Source: Cyclospora cayetanensis (lineage: Eukaryota; Apicomplexa; Conoidasida; Eucoccidiorida; Eimeriidae). From it: a stretch of DNA of 64,000 bases. The DNA lies in assembly GCF_002999335.1 (NCBI RefSeq), contig NW_020312358.1, positions 124,001 through 188,000 of the forward strand, given 5' to 3'. The position numbers and the translations under genes are program-made. The notes below the pieces were generated by a model. It made no database searches. It had not been told where the DNA came from and was given only the letters and a program-made list of their open reading frames with translations. Shown here in pieces: positions 44,799-55,426 of this stretch (positions within the stretch are counted from its first letter, which is position 1; every line of letters begins with the position of its first letter).

Positions 44799-47700
44799 AT
44801 GCAGGGCCCTCTGCAGCGGCAACCAGTTTCGTTGCAGCCTGAGCATGCCATCCACGAGCCTCAGAAAAGCCCACCAAGTGGGCTTCAAATAATGCCTCCA
44901 GCTGGCGAGGTTTCGGGTTTTTGCTGCGGCCACGGCACCCAGGTCGGGGTCACTCACGCTGAATCACCTTGTCCGTGGGCCTATGGCCGTATGCTCCACG
45001 CACAGACACCCCCGGCGTACTGCCTCCCATGTAAAAAAAGGGAATCTGCGGCTGATCAAGGAGCCCTTCGTGCTGCACGGATAGACGCTACTCTGACCAA
45101 AGCCTTGGAGCGTGTGGAGCAGCTGGACAGGCGACGGAAGAAGTATGGCATACTGTTTCTGATGTGGCTGCTGGTATTGCTACCTCAGCTACTGCCGCGC
45201 TCCTCTTTAATGCTTTATGTGTGTTATCGAATCTGTCTGTGCGTGCCTCTCAGGATGGAAGCTGAGCTGGCTGCAGCGCGGGAAGAGACGGTACGACTAA
45301 AGCGCGAGAAAGCAGCGACGGAAGCGCAGGTCAGCCAGCTTGAGCAGCAGCTTCGCTTTTGCTCTACTGAGAAGCTTGAGGCCGCCCGCATTCTGGAGTC
45401 CGCTTGGCGGCAGGCAGAAGCAGTGGCTGCTGAGGACGGAACCTGCAACAGCAACACCCACAAGAAGAGCTGCAACAACAAAAACAGTGAGAACAGCAGC
45501 AATAACGAGGGCCACCACCAGGAGCTTCATGCGTCTTTCGAAGGGGGCAACGATGGCAGCAGTTTCTGCGCGGGCAGTGTACAGCAGCACGCTCTGCGGG
45601 TGACCCGTGCGGTATCTCAATTGGAAAGTCTAGTAGCAAAACTTAGGCGGCACCTCCATGAATCTCAGGCTTTGTCTGAGGAGCACTTACACCAGTTAAA
45701 GCAGATGAAGCAGCAGCTTAAGGAGCAACAGATGCTGCTTGAACAAAGGGAGCAGGCCCTGACACAGGAGAAGGATATCTCTTCGCGTCTCCGCCGCCAA
45801 TGCAACGCCGCAACAGCAAAAACCAAGCAGTTAACTGCTGCTTCTAAAGAGCTGCAAAGGGCTGCCATAGACTTGAGCCTTAAACGGTGCTCTCCTCAAA
45901 AGATTTGGGAGAGAGCAGGAGCAACAAAAGCACCAGCAACTGCTCCGGTTGGTGCGGCGTCAAAATCAAGGGATGCTGCTACTGTTGCACAGTCGACAGC
46001 ATCGATGCACCTCCCAGGCCTCCTCAATAGCAGCGGCGCTGCCCAGGTCGCTGCAGCGATTGCTTCTGAAGCTACAAGGCTATTTACTGCAGCACAGAAG
46101 GAAATGACTCAGGGGCTGCAACAACAGCCTATTCAAGAAGGGCCAGAGAACGACGCAAAACAAGCCACCGACACAAACCACCCACTGCCTCAGTCTCATT
46201 GTATGTTGCAGCAAGCACAGGAGCCTCACAATCTACGTCATGTTCAGCCCGAGCAACAGCAGAAGCAGCACCTAATTGCATCGCAGCAGCAGCCTGAAGC
46301 CTCTGTTGAGCAGCACCAGCGACAGCAGCCAAGTAGCATACAGGAGCCAGCGGCTGCTGCTGCTGCTATAAGGGAAGAAGCAGCAGCCCCTGATGCAGTA
46401 CCTATGCAGGGCGCTGTAGCGCAGCACTCTCCTCATCATTCGAAAGCTCGTTGTACGCCAGCAGAAGCGGATGGAGCGCAGCAAAACCCTCAGCAGCAGG
46501 AGCCGCGGTCTTGCAACCAGCAGATTTGCGAGGGTAGCAGAGACGTCTGTTGGTGCAGCATGCGAACTTCTGGCGTTTCTTCAGGGCACTGCTGCTGCCT
46601 GCCGTGCCTTCACAGCTGCCACTGCTGCAGAGTCACTCCTGCTGCCGCTGCACGAGCATCAGTAGCTGCTGCAGCGCACTCTGCCGCTGCCGACTCGGTG
46701 GGCAGCTGCTGCAGCTCCTTCTTAGAAGAAGGCAACACCAAAGCATCAAAACATGGCAGCCTCAAGTCAGACCTTCAGCAGCTGCGGGCCTTATTGCTGG
46801 GAGTATCTTCCCGTGCTGATGCTTCTGCTCCTATTCGTACGCGAGGAGAGACGGACAGCCTTCCGTGCTGCTGCCCATACTGCAGTACCCCAGCGGAAGA
46901 ACTGCGAACGCAGCAGCACCAATTGCTCCTTCTCCAGAATCAGCAGCAGCGGCTGCTTCAGCAAAAACAGCACGAGTTGCTAGAGACGCAACATCGAAAG
47001 CAGCGTGCTGCAAGCTGCACACTGCCGCATAGTACGGCCTTTGCCCCGCACTGGTCACCCTGCCCTCCATGCTGCAAGCCCCCTCCAGCAGCAACGAAAG
47101 CAGCAGGAGAGGCCACCGTTAGTGCTGCTGCTGCGTCCGCTGAAGGGGCTGCTAAGAGCGAACCCCCGCGGCGGTCTGGCTTGCTCGCACCGACTGCTGC
47201 TCCTAGAGGGCCTCTGTGGAAGAGTTCCCACGGCGCGCGGGCGGCCACTGCAGTAGTAGCAGCAGCAGCCATAGAAGCAGCAGAGCCACTTGCCCTTGAT
47301 GAGCCGTCTGATACGCCTCTTACCAGACCTCAGACCAGGTACGGTCACCGTGCCGCGGCTGCCAAAGGCAGCAGCAGTGGGGCAGCTGAATACTGTGCAT
47401 CTCCAGCAGCAAGATGCAGAGAGCAGCCGGAGAGAAAGGCAGCACGAGAAATTCCTGCAGCAGGGTGTCGTGAGAGGCTCCGTTTACCCTGTAAAGATGG
47501 CCGCGGGCAGCTGCGCAACTCTTCTGCAGCCGCAGCACGCTGCGAACCAGGTGAAGCAGCAGCAGCAGAGTGCCGTACTCTGCTTGATGCGCCTCCGCCT
47601 TCCCCAAGGGAAGTCCGGCTGTGGCAGAGTTCTTCTGCCGCATCATCGCACTGCGCTGCAGCTCCAGCAAAGGCCGCGAGGACTGCATGCAAATCAAGAG

Positions 47701-48458
47701 CGTCCATAGCCTGTGCATCCCCGGACATGTCTCCCTCTGGCCTCCAAAGCCCCTTTGCGCAGCAGCGGAGCAACAGCATTTTCAGCAGTAGGCCCTACAG
47801 AAAATTGGCGGAATCAGACACCGTGAAAAGGCTGCTGCAGTGCGGAAGGCGGGCAAGAGGCAGGAGCCCTCAGTCTTCAACCACTGGCAGCCCCAATGTC
47901 TCTGCGTTGCCAGCCTCTCCCTCTGCTGCCTACCACTCCGTGTCTGCTACTGAGGCTCGCCAAAGAACACTCCAGACACGGAAGCTGGGAAGGGCACCGG
48001 CGGCAGATGCGGCCGCCGCTCCAGGGCGGAGCAAAACACATCTTTCCCTGGCCCGCAGTCCGGTGGCTAGATGCCCAAGGGCTCCGGCCTTGAAATGTCG
48101 CAAGGGAACCGCCACTGTTTCGCCTTGGAGAGAGCGGCGCTCCTGGGCTTTAGCAGCAGCAGTAGAGGCAGAGGCCGCAGAGGCAGCAAATGCTGCTGCT
48201 GCTGCTGTTGCAGGGCTCCATCATTTATCCCCTTTAGGCAGCGACTATTACTACTGCCCTTCCCCCTGCAACAGAGCTGCGGACTCGGCAGAGCGCTTGC
48301 TCTCGAGGCACAGCAGCACCAGCAGCACCAGCAGCACTAGCATGACGAGCAGCTCTTCCCTCTACGAAACAGTAGCAGAACAACTGGGGGCTACCAAAGG
48401 AAGCCTCTGCAAAGGCAGAAGCTCACTGTTGCGCCCTCTGTATTTGTCGCCTGGCTAG
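44799..48458 (+). CDS. Large Ala/Gln/Ser-rich coiled-coil protein, about 1182 aa
   Basis: Not recognised. The frame is open for 1219 codons, but I infer an in-frame 111-bp intron at 45143-45253 (donor AA|GTATGG, acceptor CTCTCAG), leaving 1182 residues. Removing it deletes an isolated hydrophobic segment of 37 residues and joins ERVEQLDRRRKK directly to MEAELAAAREETVRLKREKA, one continuous coiled coil up to about residue 195; a second coiled coil lies near residues 240-330. The rest is low complexity: Gln/His-rich, Ala-rich, with Cys clusters (SGHCCCLPCLHSCHCC; PCCCPYC), and a basic Ser/Arg-rich end. The Cys pairs do not form a zinc-finger pattern I know. A structural or cytoskeletal role would fit the coiled coils, but nothing fixes it. 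An AATAAA lies about 95 bp after the stop. Confidence 0.75.
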   Translation: MQGPLQRQPVSLQPEHAIHEPQKSPPSGLQIMPPAGEVSGFCCGHGTQVGVTHAESPCPWAYGRMLHAQTPPAYCLPCKKRESAADQGALRAARIDATLTKALERVEQLDRRRKKYGILFLMWLLVLLPQLLPRSSLMLYVCYRICLCVPLRMEAELAAAREETVRLKREKAATEAQVSQLEQQLRFCSTEKLEAARILESAWRQAEAVAAEDGTCNSNTHKKSCNNKNSENSSNNEGHHQELHASFEGGNDGSSFCAGSVQQHALRVTRAVSQLESLVAKLRRHLHESQALSEEHLHQLKQMKQQLKEQQMLLEQREQALTQEKDISSRLRRQCNAATAKTKQLTAASKELQRAAIDLSLKRCSPQKIWERAGATKAPATAPVGAASKSRDAATVAQSTASMHLPGLLNSSGAAQVAAAIASEATRLFTAAQKEMTQGLQQQPIQEGPENDAKQATDTNHPLPQSHCMLQQAQEPHNLRHVQPEQQQKQHLIASQQQPEASVEQHQRQQPSSIQEPAAAAAAIREEAAAPDAVPMQGAVAQHSPHHSKARCTPAEADGAQQNPQQQEPRSCNQQICEGSRDVCWCSMRTSGVSSGHCCCLPCLHSCHCCRVTPAAAARASVAAAAHSAAADSVGSCCSSFLEEGNTKASKHGSLKSDLQQLRALLLGVSSRADASAPIRTRGETDSLPCCCPYCSTPAEELRTQQHQLLLLQNQQQRLLQQKQHELLETQHRKQRAASCTLPHSTAFAPHWSPCPPCCKPPPAATKAAGEATVSAAAASAEGAAKSEPPRRSGLLAPTAAPRGPLWKSSHGARAATAVVAAAAIEAAEPLALDEPSDTPLTRPQTRYGHRAAAAKGSSSGAAEYCASPAARCREQPERKAAREIPAAGCRERLRLPCKDGRGQLRNSSAAAARCEPGEAAAAECRTLLDAPPPSPREVRLWQSSSAASSHCAAAPAKAARTACKSRASIACASPDMSPSGLQSPFAQQRSNSIFSSRPYRKLAESDTVKRLLQCGRRARGRSPQSSTTGSPNVSALPASPSAAYHSVSATEARQRTLQTRKLGRAPAADAAAAPGRSKTHLSLARSPVARCPRAPALKCRKGTATVSPWRERRSWALAAAVEAEAAEAANAAAAAVAGLHHLSPLGSDYYYCPSPCNRAADSAERLLSRHSSTSSTSSTSMTSSSSLYETVAEQLGATKGSLCKGRSSLLRPLYLSPG

Positions 48459-50759
48459 AGACATGGAACCCCGTGAGTAGCCCTGCCGCGGCTTCAGCGG
48501 GTGCTAAGTTTTTCGTTCTGTAGCTGCAGTAGCACCAGCAGTAGAATTTTCAATAAAGCTCTCGGCGCCTGTCTGACGTAGGTGCAGCAAATATACCAGG
48601 TATTGTTGAGTCTAAGAAGGGTAGCAGCCAGGAGAGGGTGGGTGACCCAATCCGTTCTTCGAGTGCTTCTCGTATTTTATCTTCTGGCCTCTTTTAGTGT
48701 TGTCTTGTGACTTCTGCGTCTCTTGTACAGACTTTGCAGCATTTTTCCTCTGGTTCTGTGCTGTATGTGCTACCGTTTCTCCTTTCCTTCTATCAGTGTG
48801 CGTCTCTGGAGCTCTAGTGTTCCTCCTGCCCGGCTCAGGAACTACCAAGAGAGTTAGTGTGTGCACCCACTGCCACTGGGCACTGCTTAGCCCTGAATCA
48901 GAGCAACGGCTTCGTGCAATATATATGCAAAGCAGGGGCCAACAGTCTTTTATTCGCTTTTAAAGGAAAGCCGAGGAATAGCACTCCTTAACCAGGGGCA
49001 GCGACATGCCTCACACCCTGGAGTCAGAATGCAGCCTCTCACTCTTGTCTTATCGTTTCGAGGCGCGCTCATCAGCGGTCCACAGCGGTATGAGTCCCTG
49101 TGTAGAAATTTTATTCCCAGGGACCTGAAAATCCTACTGGCTGCGAAGGTATCTTAAGAATAAAGACGTACCCTTCTATTACTACACTAGTTGTAGCATA
49201 AGCCGTGCATCTCTAGTAGATAGGTGGACCCAGCTAAAATTAGATAGTGGGTCCACAGCCTTGCCTTCGCATAAAAGCTCTTTGGGGTGTCTCGAACTCT
49301 GGGCAGACGGTCTGTATTCTTGGCCCTATGCGCTTTCATACGGGCCTGTCTACTTGTAACTGCTGAAGGGCCCCAAGGGACTCCCCAAAAGTTTTGGTAC
49401 TGGCTGCTACTGCATTCCCCCAGGGGCGATGCGCCGGAAATAACGCACAATTTTGTATTCGAGGAGAGGCTTACAGCAAGTCAAGCTGCATCTTTGCACT
49501 TTTACTTGCGTTGGGCCTTTTCAGTGAAGACTTAATTACAAACTGAGTAATTCACCTGGCTAATGTACATGCCTTTTGTTACAGAGTAGGGGTAGTGAGC
49601 CCCATGCTATAGGAAGAAGTGCAGTGGGCCTGAGCGCTACTTAGCTTATCCAACTGGGTGCGAATGAATAGTTGAAGTGCTAAGAGGATGCAACAAAGCG
49701 TATTCCAGCAGCCCAGGCTCCCCTACATTGGAATTTTGCCGGAGTGACGTCACGGTAAGTGTAATGCTCTCATAAAGGTCGCCGTAGGGAGGTCATAGTA
49801 GCCGCACCACACAATAAATACGCATGGAAGGTTACACTGAGTCGCTCTAACAGCGCTTTTCTTTCTCTCTACCTCCAGCCCTCTGAGTCCTATCATGAAG
49901 GGAGAGATATTGAGGGCTATGGTGCGTCGGCGTTGCTGGACCCTTCACACGCCTCCACGTATTCACAGCTAGTTGCGCATCGCAGCCTATAACGCACAGG
50001 TACACAACTTATTCCTTATTCCGTTGAGTTAAGCACCGTGTGACACATGAGTTGGACGAATGGCCAAACCAAACGATCAATTTCCCGTAGTTTTTAGCTT
50101 CAGCTAGTGTAGATAGAGCACAATTCTAGCGCAGCCACCGATCGTTAGGAGAAAGCACTTCGCAAACTGATATTTTAGGGCCTTTAGAGTTTCGGGTAGG
50201 TTGAGAGCCTTTGGTTAGTATGCAGAATTGGGATGCTACATAACTATTGTGCGTTTACCTATTCACGCTAGAGGGAGCTGCAGTGAAGGAGAAAACGGCC
50301 CAGCAGGCGAAAAGCAGCTAATAATGGCGAACTGAGCAGTCAAAGCTAGTGAGGCTCGTGTATGCACGAATTTGCAAAGTACGAATACAGCTTGCAAAGG
50401 GGAAACGAATGTGCCGCCCCACAACATATCGATCGGTTTTGTTGCTTTTAGATGTGGTTTGTGTCTGGAAACAATGAAGTGCAACATTCGGGCTTTTGTA
50501 TTTAGCCTAAATATCCAGGATTTTGGAAGTCTGTCATAGGGTTTAGAGTGTAGGGCTTGGGACTGCCAGTGGAAGTACCCGCCTCCCATTATTTTTGGTT
50601 CACACGAAGTGGAACCCGAGCAGCCAGAACTTTTGTGAAGTGTCAAGTCGCCTCAAAGCTCACTCACCAGTTTATCTATATGAGCCTTTTTAAAGTGTCG
50701 AGACTTAGAAGAATCTTATCCTTGTCAAGCTTGAAGCCCTACATCCTAACTTCCTAAAG
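48459..50759. other. Gene-free stretch with telomere-like words
   Basis: 2.3 kb with no frame above 130 codons and no recognised family. It contains an inverted copy of the dispersed repeat at 49961 and GGGTTTAG-like degenerate words near 50170-50215 and 50536-50562. The last part should hold the LOG-family gene's promoter. Confidence 0.5.
49961..49978 (-). repeat. Dispersed short repeat, copy 3 (inverted)
   Basis: The minus strand reads GCGCAACTAGCTGTGAAT, preceded by GGCTGCGAT as in the copy at 7582. Confidence 0.5.
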
Positions 50760-52668
50760 ATGATCGCTGAAGACCAGAACGTCCCATCAGCCAGCAGCGA
50801 AGACTCCTCCTCGGCTCCTGCTGATCCTATCAAGGCACGAAACCGTAAACTGTAACGATGAATGCTAAATCTCAAGCCTTACCTGTAAAATCTGCGGTTA
50901 ATGGCCTAATTGATGGTTGCGCACTCCGTGTTGATGGTGGTCCCGTCTAGCATTGTAGGGTTTGTAAGGAGGGGTTTGCAGCCTTTGGGTCGTCATCACA
51001 TGTTCCTTCTGAATTGCTGGCGAATTTCTGTTTCTAGTCCTACGACAACAGACAATGGATGCACAGCAGAGGAGCCCGCGAAGTCCGCATTCTCTGCGAG
51101 TACTTGGAAGTAAGGGACCGCCTCAGGGCTAACGGCATCCTCTCCACCTTCGTCGTCTTCGGCAGCGCGCGGGCTATGGACAGGCAAACTTGGGAAGAGA
51201 GGTACTGCTACTGAGCTTCCGAATTTGTGTTGCTTCGTGCTTGCCGCCACTCGCCTCGTGAGGCCTTATCAGCACGGAAGGCGCGGGTGTACGTGTCTGC
51301 GTGAACGGAAGGCCGAGAAACGCGATTGCTGGTAGTGGAGGCGATTGGGCTGCCCGGATTGGGAAGGCGTTGGTGCATTTTCGCTGCACCAGATGGCCGT
51401 TGTTGGTGGTGTTGTTGCCTCTGCAGGATGGCTGCAGCAAAAGCCGCAGCGCAGTCCGCCGAGAGCGAAGCCGCAGCGAAGGCGGCCGTCGCGAGTATTG
51501 AGAAATTACGGAGGCTGGAGTGGTGCTGCGAGTGGTACGAGAAGACTCGGCAGCTTGCTCGGCGCCTCATGGAGTGGGTCCAGACGCAAGAAGCAAGGAA
51601 GGTCAGCCCCGTCTGTACAGGAACAACAGCCGCAGCAGAGCCACCCAGCAAGCACCAGGATCGGTCTCGAGAGAGAGACAGAGACGGAGAGTCAGCGCAG
51701 CGAAAGTCTTGAGAGCAAGCCAACGGCTGTAGTATGTATGCGTGTGCTTGTACATGCTTGTACACGTGCTTTCTATCGGTGTCGAGCACCTACCTGTTCC
51801 GCGTCGTAGCTCCGATGTCTGCGGCGCCTTCTCAGGCGATAGCCAATGTAATGCGGGAGATCCCACTGGTTATTGCGGGAGACGATCCGCTGCATTTCCG
51901 AAGCCAGCTGGATGGTCTCGAGTCTGGAGCGCTGTGTGCCGCCGCTCTAGGGACGGGAGGGGGTCCAGGCCTCATGGAGGCAGCCAATAAGGGAGCTCGA
52001 GATGTACCAGGCGCACGAAGCGTGGGCTTTGGAATGACACTGCCCTTTGAATCATGTCTCAATCGGTATATTGACAGCGAACTCGCCTTCAAATTCCACT
52101 ATTTCTTTACTCGGAAGTTTTGGATGACGTATGCCGCTCTCGCGGTGATTGCGGCACCTGGGGGAGTAGGAACTCTGGACGAGCTGATGGAGGTCCTTAC
52201 CCTCAAGCAGTGTAGGAAGCTCAAGAGAGACATTCCCATTATTCTCTTCGGGAAGAGCTACTGGAAGGTGTGCAAGGTTGCGCATCTTTAGCTCCGCTGC
52301 TGCTCCTCGTGCTGTGTGATCCGTGCGATTGCTCCAACAGCAGGTTCCCTTGCTGGTCGGCGTATAAAAGAAACGCCTTCTGTGCTGCCTCCTTGCAGGT
52401 TCCTGCTAGCACAGCTTTCACATGACCATCGCATGGTTGTGCGCGCATGCGTGGCTTGCGGTGTTTGGTGCAGAAAGTCGTGAATTTCGATTATCTCGTG
52501 GAGTGCGGGCTGGTGGACTTCGACGAGGTGCAGCAGATCTTCTTCACTGACGAAGTGGATGAGGCATTTTCTTTTTTGACCAACATTTTTTTAGGAGGCA
52601 AATTGCTCTCGGGAAATTCCGTGAAACATAAGAGCATGGCAGCAATGCATGCATTGATCAAGCAGTAA
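50760..52668 (+). CDS. LOG-family nucleotide 5'-monophosphate phosphoribohydrolase
   Basis: Rossmann-fold enzyme of the lysine-decarboxylase-like LOG family, which cleaves nucleoside or cytokinin-riboside monophosphates to free base and ribose 5-phosphate. Exons: 50760-50834, 51038-51201, 51427-51601, 51836-52267, 52474-52668, giving 346 residues in phase. The lead-in SYDNRQWMHSRGAREVRILC and VVFGSAR match bacterial LOG-like proteins. The signature halves are GTGGGPGLMEAANKGA (residues 177-192) and PGGVGTLDE (246-254), with the catalytic Arg/Glu environment (FFTRKFWMTYAALAVIAAPG) intact. The end (QIFFTDEVDEAFSFL) is also typical. An insertion of about 35 residues precedes the GGGPG motif. The first intron would need a GC donor (AAG|GCACGA); if that is wrong, exon 1 is uncertain. 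True substrate is unknown: purine or pyrimidine nucleotide salvage is more likely than hormone activation. Confidence 0.88.
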
Positions 52669-54363
52669 GACGAAGGGTTTGACTCAAGGCCGACACGCGA
52701 GTCGTTGCGCCAGTGCTGGAACTGTGTAGCGTGGGCAGCCAGACCACGAGCAGCAGTTACATAGGGACAGCGTATGCGCTGCAGAGAAGATGCAAATGCG
52801 AAGTGCTGCAAAGCAGCAGTAAGGCTGAATCCGAACGGCGTTTGTTGTATTCATGTGAGAGAGCACTTTCTTTGTGCTCCGGCAGTAAAACAGGCTCTGT
52901 CATGGGCGCCTCCATCCGCGAACGGAGAATATGCAACAAACATGTTTGGCGCCCTTGAAGAGACCTTGTCCGTGCCTTCAGAGACACAGAGGCAGGACGG
53001 GTGGGCGGGGTTGTTGCTGCATTAAGAACTGCTGCTTGTGCGGCTGATACCGACCTAAAAAAGGTAACACGTAAACGCCGACAGAGCAGTGCGCTTCCCA
53101 GGTTTCCGCTTCTGCAGTTTGCGCTCGGGGTAGGCCAAAACAGTGATGCCTCCTTGCCTGAAGACTAGGTTTTCTTCGGTGCCCCTATTATCCTACAACT
53201 TTAACCGTTGGTTTTGCTGCGTTCCGGCACTTTACACGAATGCAGCTTTAGTCTTGATCTTGGTTACCGCTTGTTCCGGCTGTTCTTATATCTTCTTTTG
53301 ACGCAAAGTTGGCCCAGTGCTTCAAGGTTCAATGTTCTTTGCCTGTAGGCTATACTTTTTCATGTGCAGCTAGGTGTGAATGCGCGCTCGGTTTAAACGG
53401 TGCAGCCCTGCGCACCCCAGTCTTAGATCTTTCTTCTCTTGTGCCAGAAACTTCTGCGGTCAGTGCGAAAGGGAAGGGAGCTGTGTAAAAGCACTCTCAA
53501 TAAAGTTTTATTCAATTTTGTAGTCGGTGTGCAGCTACTAGAGCGCCCTCCTGCAGGAGCCCTTGGGGGGCGTTGCAACTTGCGCGTAGAATTTAGGGCA
53601 GAACGGTCAGTGTTTTCGGGTTCAAGCGCTAGCATTTGGCATTAGGAGCTCAGGCTCTGGTTTCTAGGCTGTAGGCTATAAGCGTTGGGTTTAGCTGTAG
53701 GCAGGGGGGTTCAGGACTTATCGCGAGGGTAATGGAACGTGAGCAGACGGCGAGCTCTGTAGGGAAGTCGTGTGTCGACGCGAGGGTTCGGGGTTCATGG
53801 GTTGCTAATGGGAACGTGGGATTCTTGAGCTTTTTAGAGCACACGCAAGAAACCTCTCTAGCCCAAAACTGCATTGGGAGAATGACTTATAAGAAACTCC
53901 CTTCGATGCCCCTCAGCCCACTGAGAACAGACAAATGCGGAGTCCGCTGAAGGCGTAAGTTTTACGCTCCTCACAATCTTTCGCAGCAACTGATTTGAGG
54001 AGTTTGCCATGTTAAAACGCAAATGTGGAGCGAAATACACGATCACAGGCGATAAATGAGAAAGAGAATTTTCAGGGCTGTGAGTGGGAGGCCCCCGCAG
54101 CCTTGAGCGGGCAAAGGCATAGAGAGTCGATGGCCCACTGCCTTACAAAAGACGGACCTTTGCTTCAATTTTGACCGTTTTTCCTTTCTGCAAAGCCTCT
54201 GATACGGTCTAGATTCAACAGTTAGAACCTCGGAAGTCGGGCTTAGGCTATGCTCCGTTAAGCACATATCTCGATACCCCGCTTCAACCTCGAGGCTTCC
54301 GTCGGTAGGGGTTCAAGCTTTGATCCGCCTTGCTTCGTGCGGCCCTGACGGGCCACGCTGAAA
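52669..54363. other. Intergenic, nothing recognised
   Basis: 1.7 kb between LOG and TRM112 without a supported gene. A diverged copy of the dispersed repeat is at 53366 and degenerate telomere-like words occur around 53640-53720 (GGGTTTAGCTGTAGG). Confidence 0.5.
53366..53383 (+). repeat. Dispersed short repeat, copy 4 (diverged)
   Basis: GCAGCTAGGTGTGAATGC matches the copy at 37337 in 16 of 18 positions. Confidence 0.4.
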
Positions 54364-54895
54364 ATGCGGCTCCTTACTCACAACCTTCTCATGTGGTAAG
54401 GCGCCTTCCGCAGCAGCCGCAGCCTTGCCCCTCTGCTTCTCCCTCACGTAGGCTCTCTTCACCTTGTAAAGATGCAGGTTTCGAGCGGCAATCTACACGC
54501 TTGCTTGCGGAGTGAGAAAAGGGCCATGCATCGAATGGGCTGCAGCAGTTTAGCAGGACTCCTATTATGTAGGTGCCTCAGTTGCTCGCTTATTGCCTCA
54601 CGGGTTCCGGCGCAAGGTCTAAGATGTGATTGTGCAGCAATCGGCGGCAGTGCTCCGGGGGCTACCCCTTACTCATCAAGTTGGGAGAGGCACCCTCCGC
54701 CACGAAGCACGAGGAAACCGAGTTACAAACGCCTCTTCTGCTTTCCCTTCTGAAGAAGCTCGACTGGCAAGCCTTGGTCCAAACGGCATCGGAGGTGCGA
54801 ATGTACTTTAGATTTTGGGCCCCCAGTATTCGATGTTTATGCACAGCAATTTTGCCAAAACAGGTCATGCCTGTGGTAGTCGCATCGCCGAAAGG

Positions 54896-54934
<39 letters not shown>

Positions 54935-55426
54935 TACAAATGTATGCGCAGATGGTGATGCAGAAGGTAACCACATCGAGAGTTGTAGGGGACAAGAGAG
55001 GAAAAGGAGGCCTTGGCACACTTTCGCGTAGTAGGGGCGCCTCTCTAGATCTCGAAGGCGTGAGCCTGAGTACGCAAATTCAGGGGGCTTGCTCTGGGTG
55101 TGTATACGCAGCTCGGCATGGATCTGCCATCTACCTTCTCTGAAAGCGACAAGGCAGACGAGAACTTCCTTAGGGCTCTCCAGGCTGCAGTGTTGGACGT
55201 AAATGCGGAAAGCACACGCTCCCAATTTCTCAATTGTGTAGACGCCTGACGTGAGCGCACAGCATGACGTAGGGTCTTTCGAGTGTAGGGCGTACAGTTT
55301 AGTTGTGTGTGTGTTTCTTCCCAGCTCCACATCTTGGAAGGGGCCCTGATATGTCCCACATGCAAGAGAGAATACCCAGTTTCGAAAGGCATCCCTAACA
55401 TGCTCTTGCAGGATGATGAGGTCTGA
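54364..55426 (+). CDS. TRMT112: TRM112, methyltransferase activator subunit
   Basis: Small zinc protein that stabilises and activates tRNA, rRNA and release-factor methyltransferases (Trm9/ALKBH8, Trm11, Mtq2/HEMK2, Bud23). Exons: 54364-54395, 54638-54794, 55112-55198, 55325-55426, in phase, 125 residues, the same length as the human protein. It begins MRLLTHNLLM, nearly identical to other eukaryotes. C11 and C16 sit at the zinc-ligand positions of yeast Trm112, and the second pair is CPTC (C102, C105) followed by KREYPVSKGIPNMLL. The middle (LLLSLLKKLDWQALVQTASE) matches the family helix. A 269-codon antisense frame (55471-54662) covers most of the gene and is a chance overlap. Intron 2 contains a TA microsatellite. 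Confidence 0.95.
54900..54932. repeat. (AT)n microsatellite in TRM112 intron 2
   Basis: About 16 uninterrupted AT dinucleotides lie between exons 2 and 3. Confidence 0.9.
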
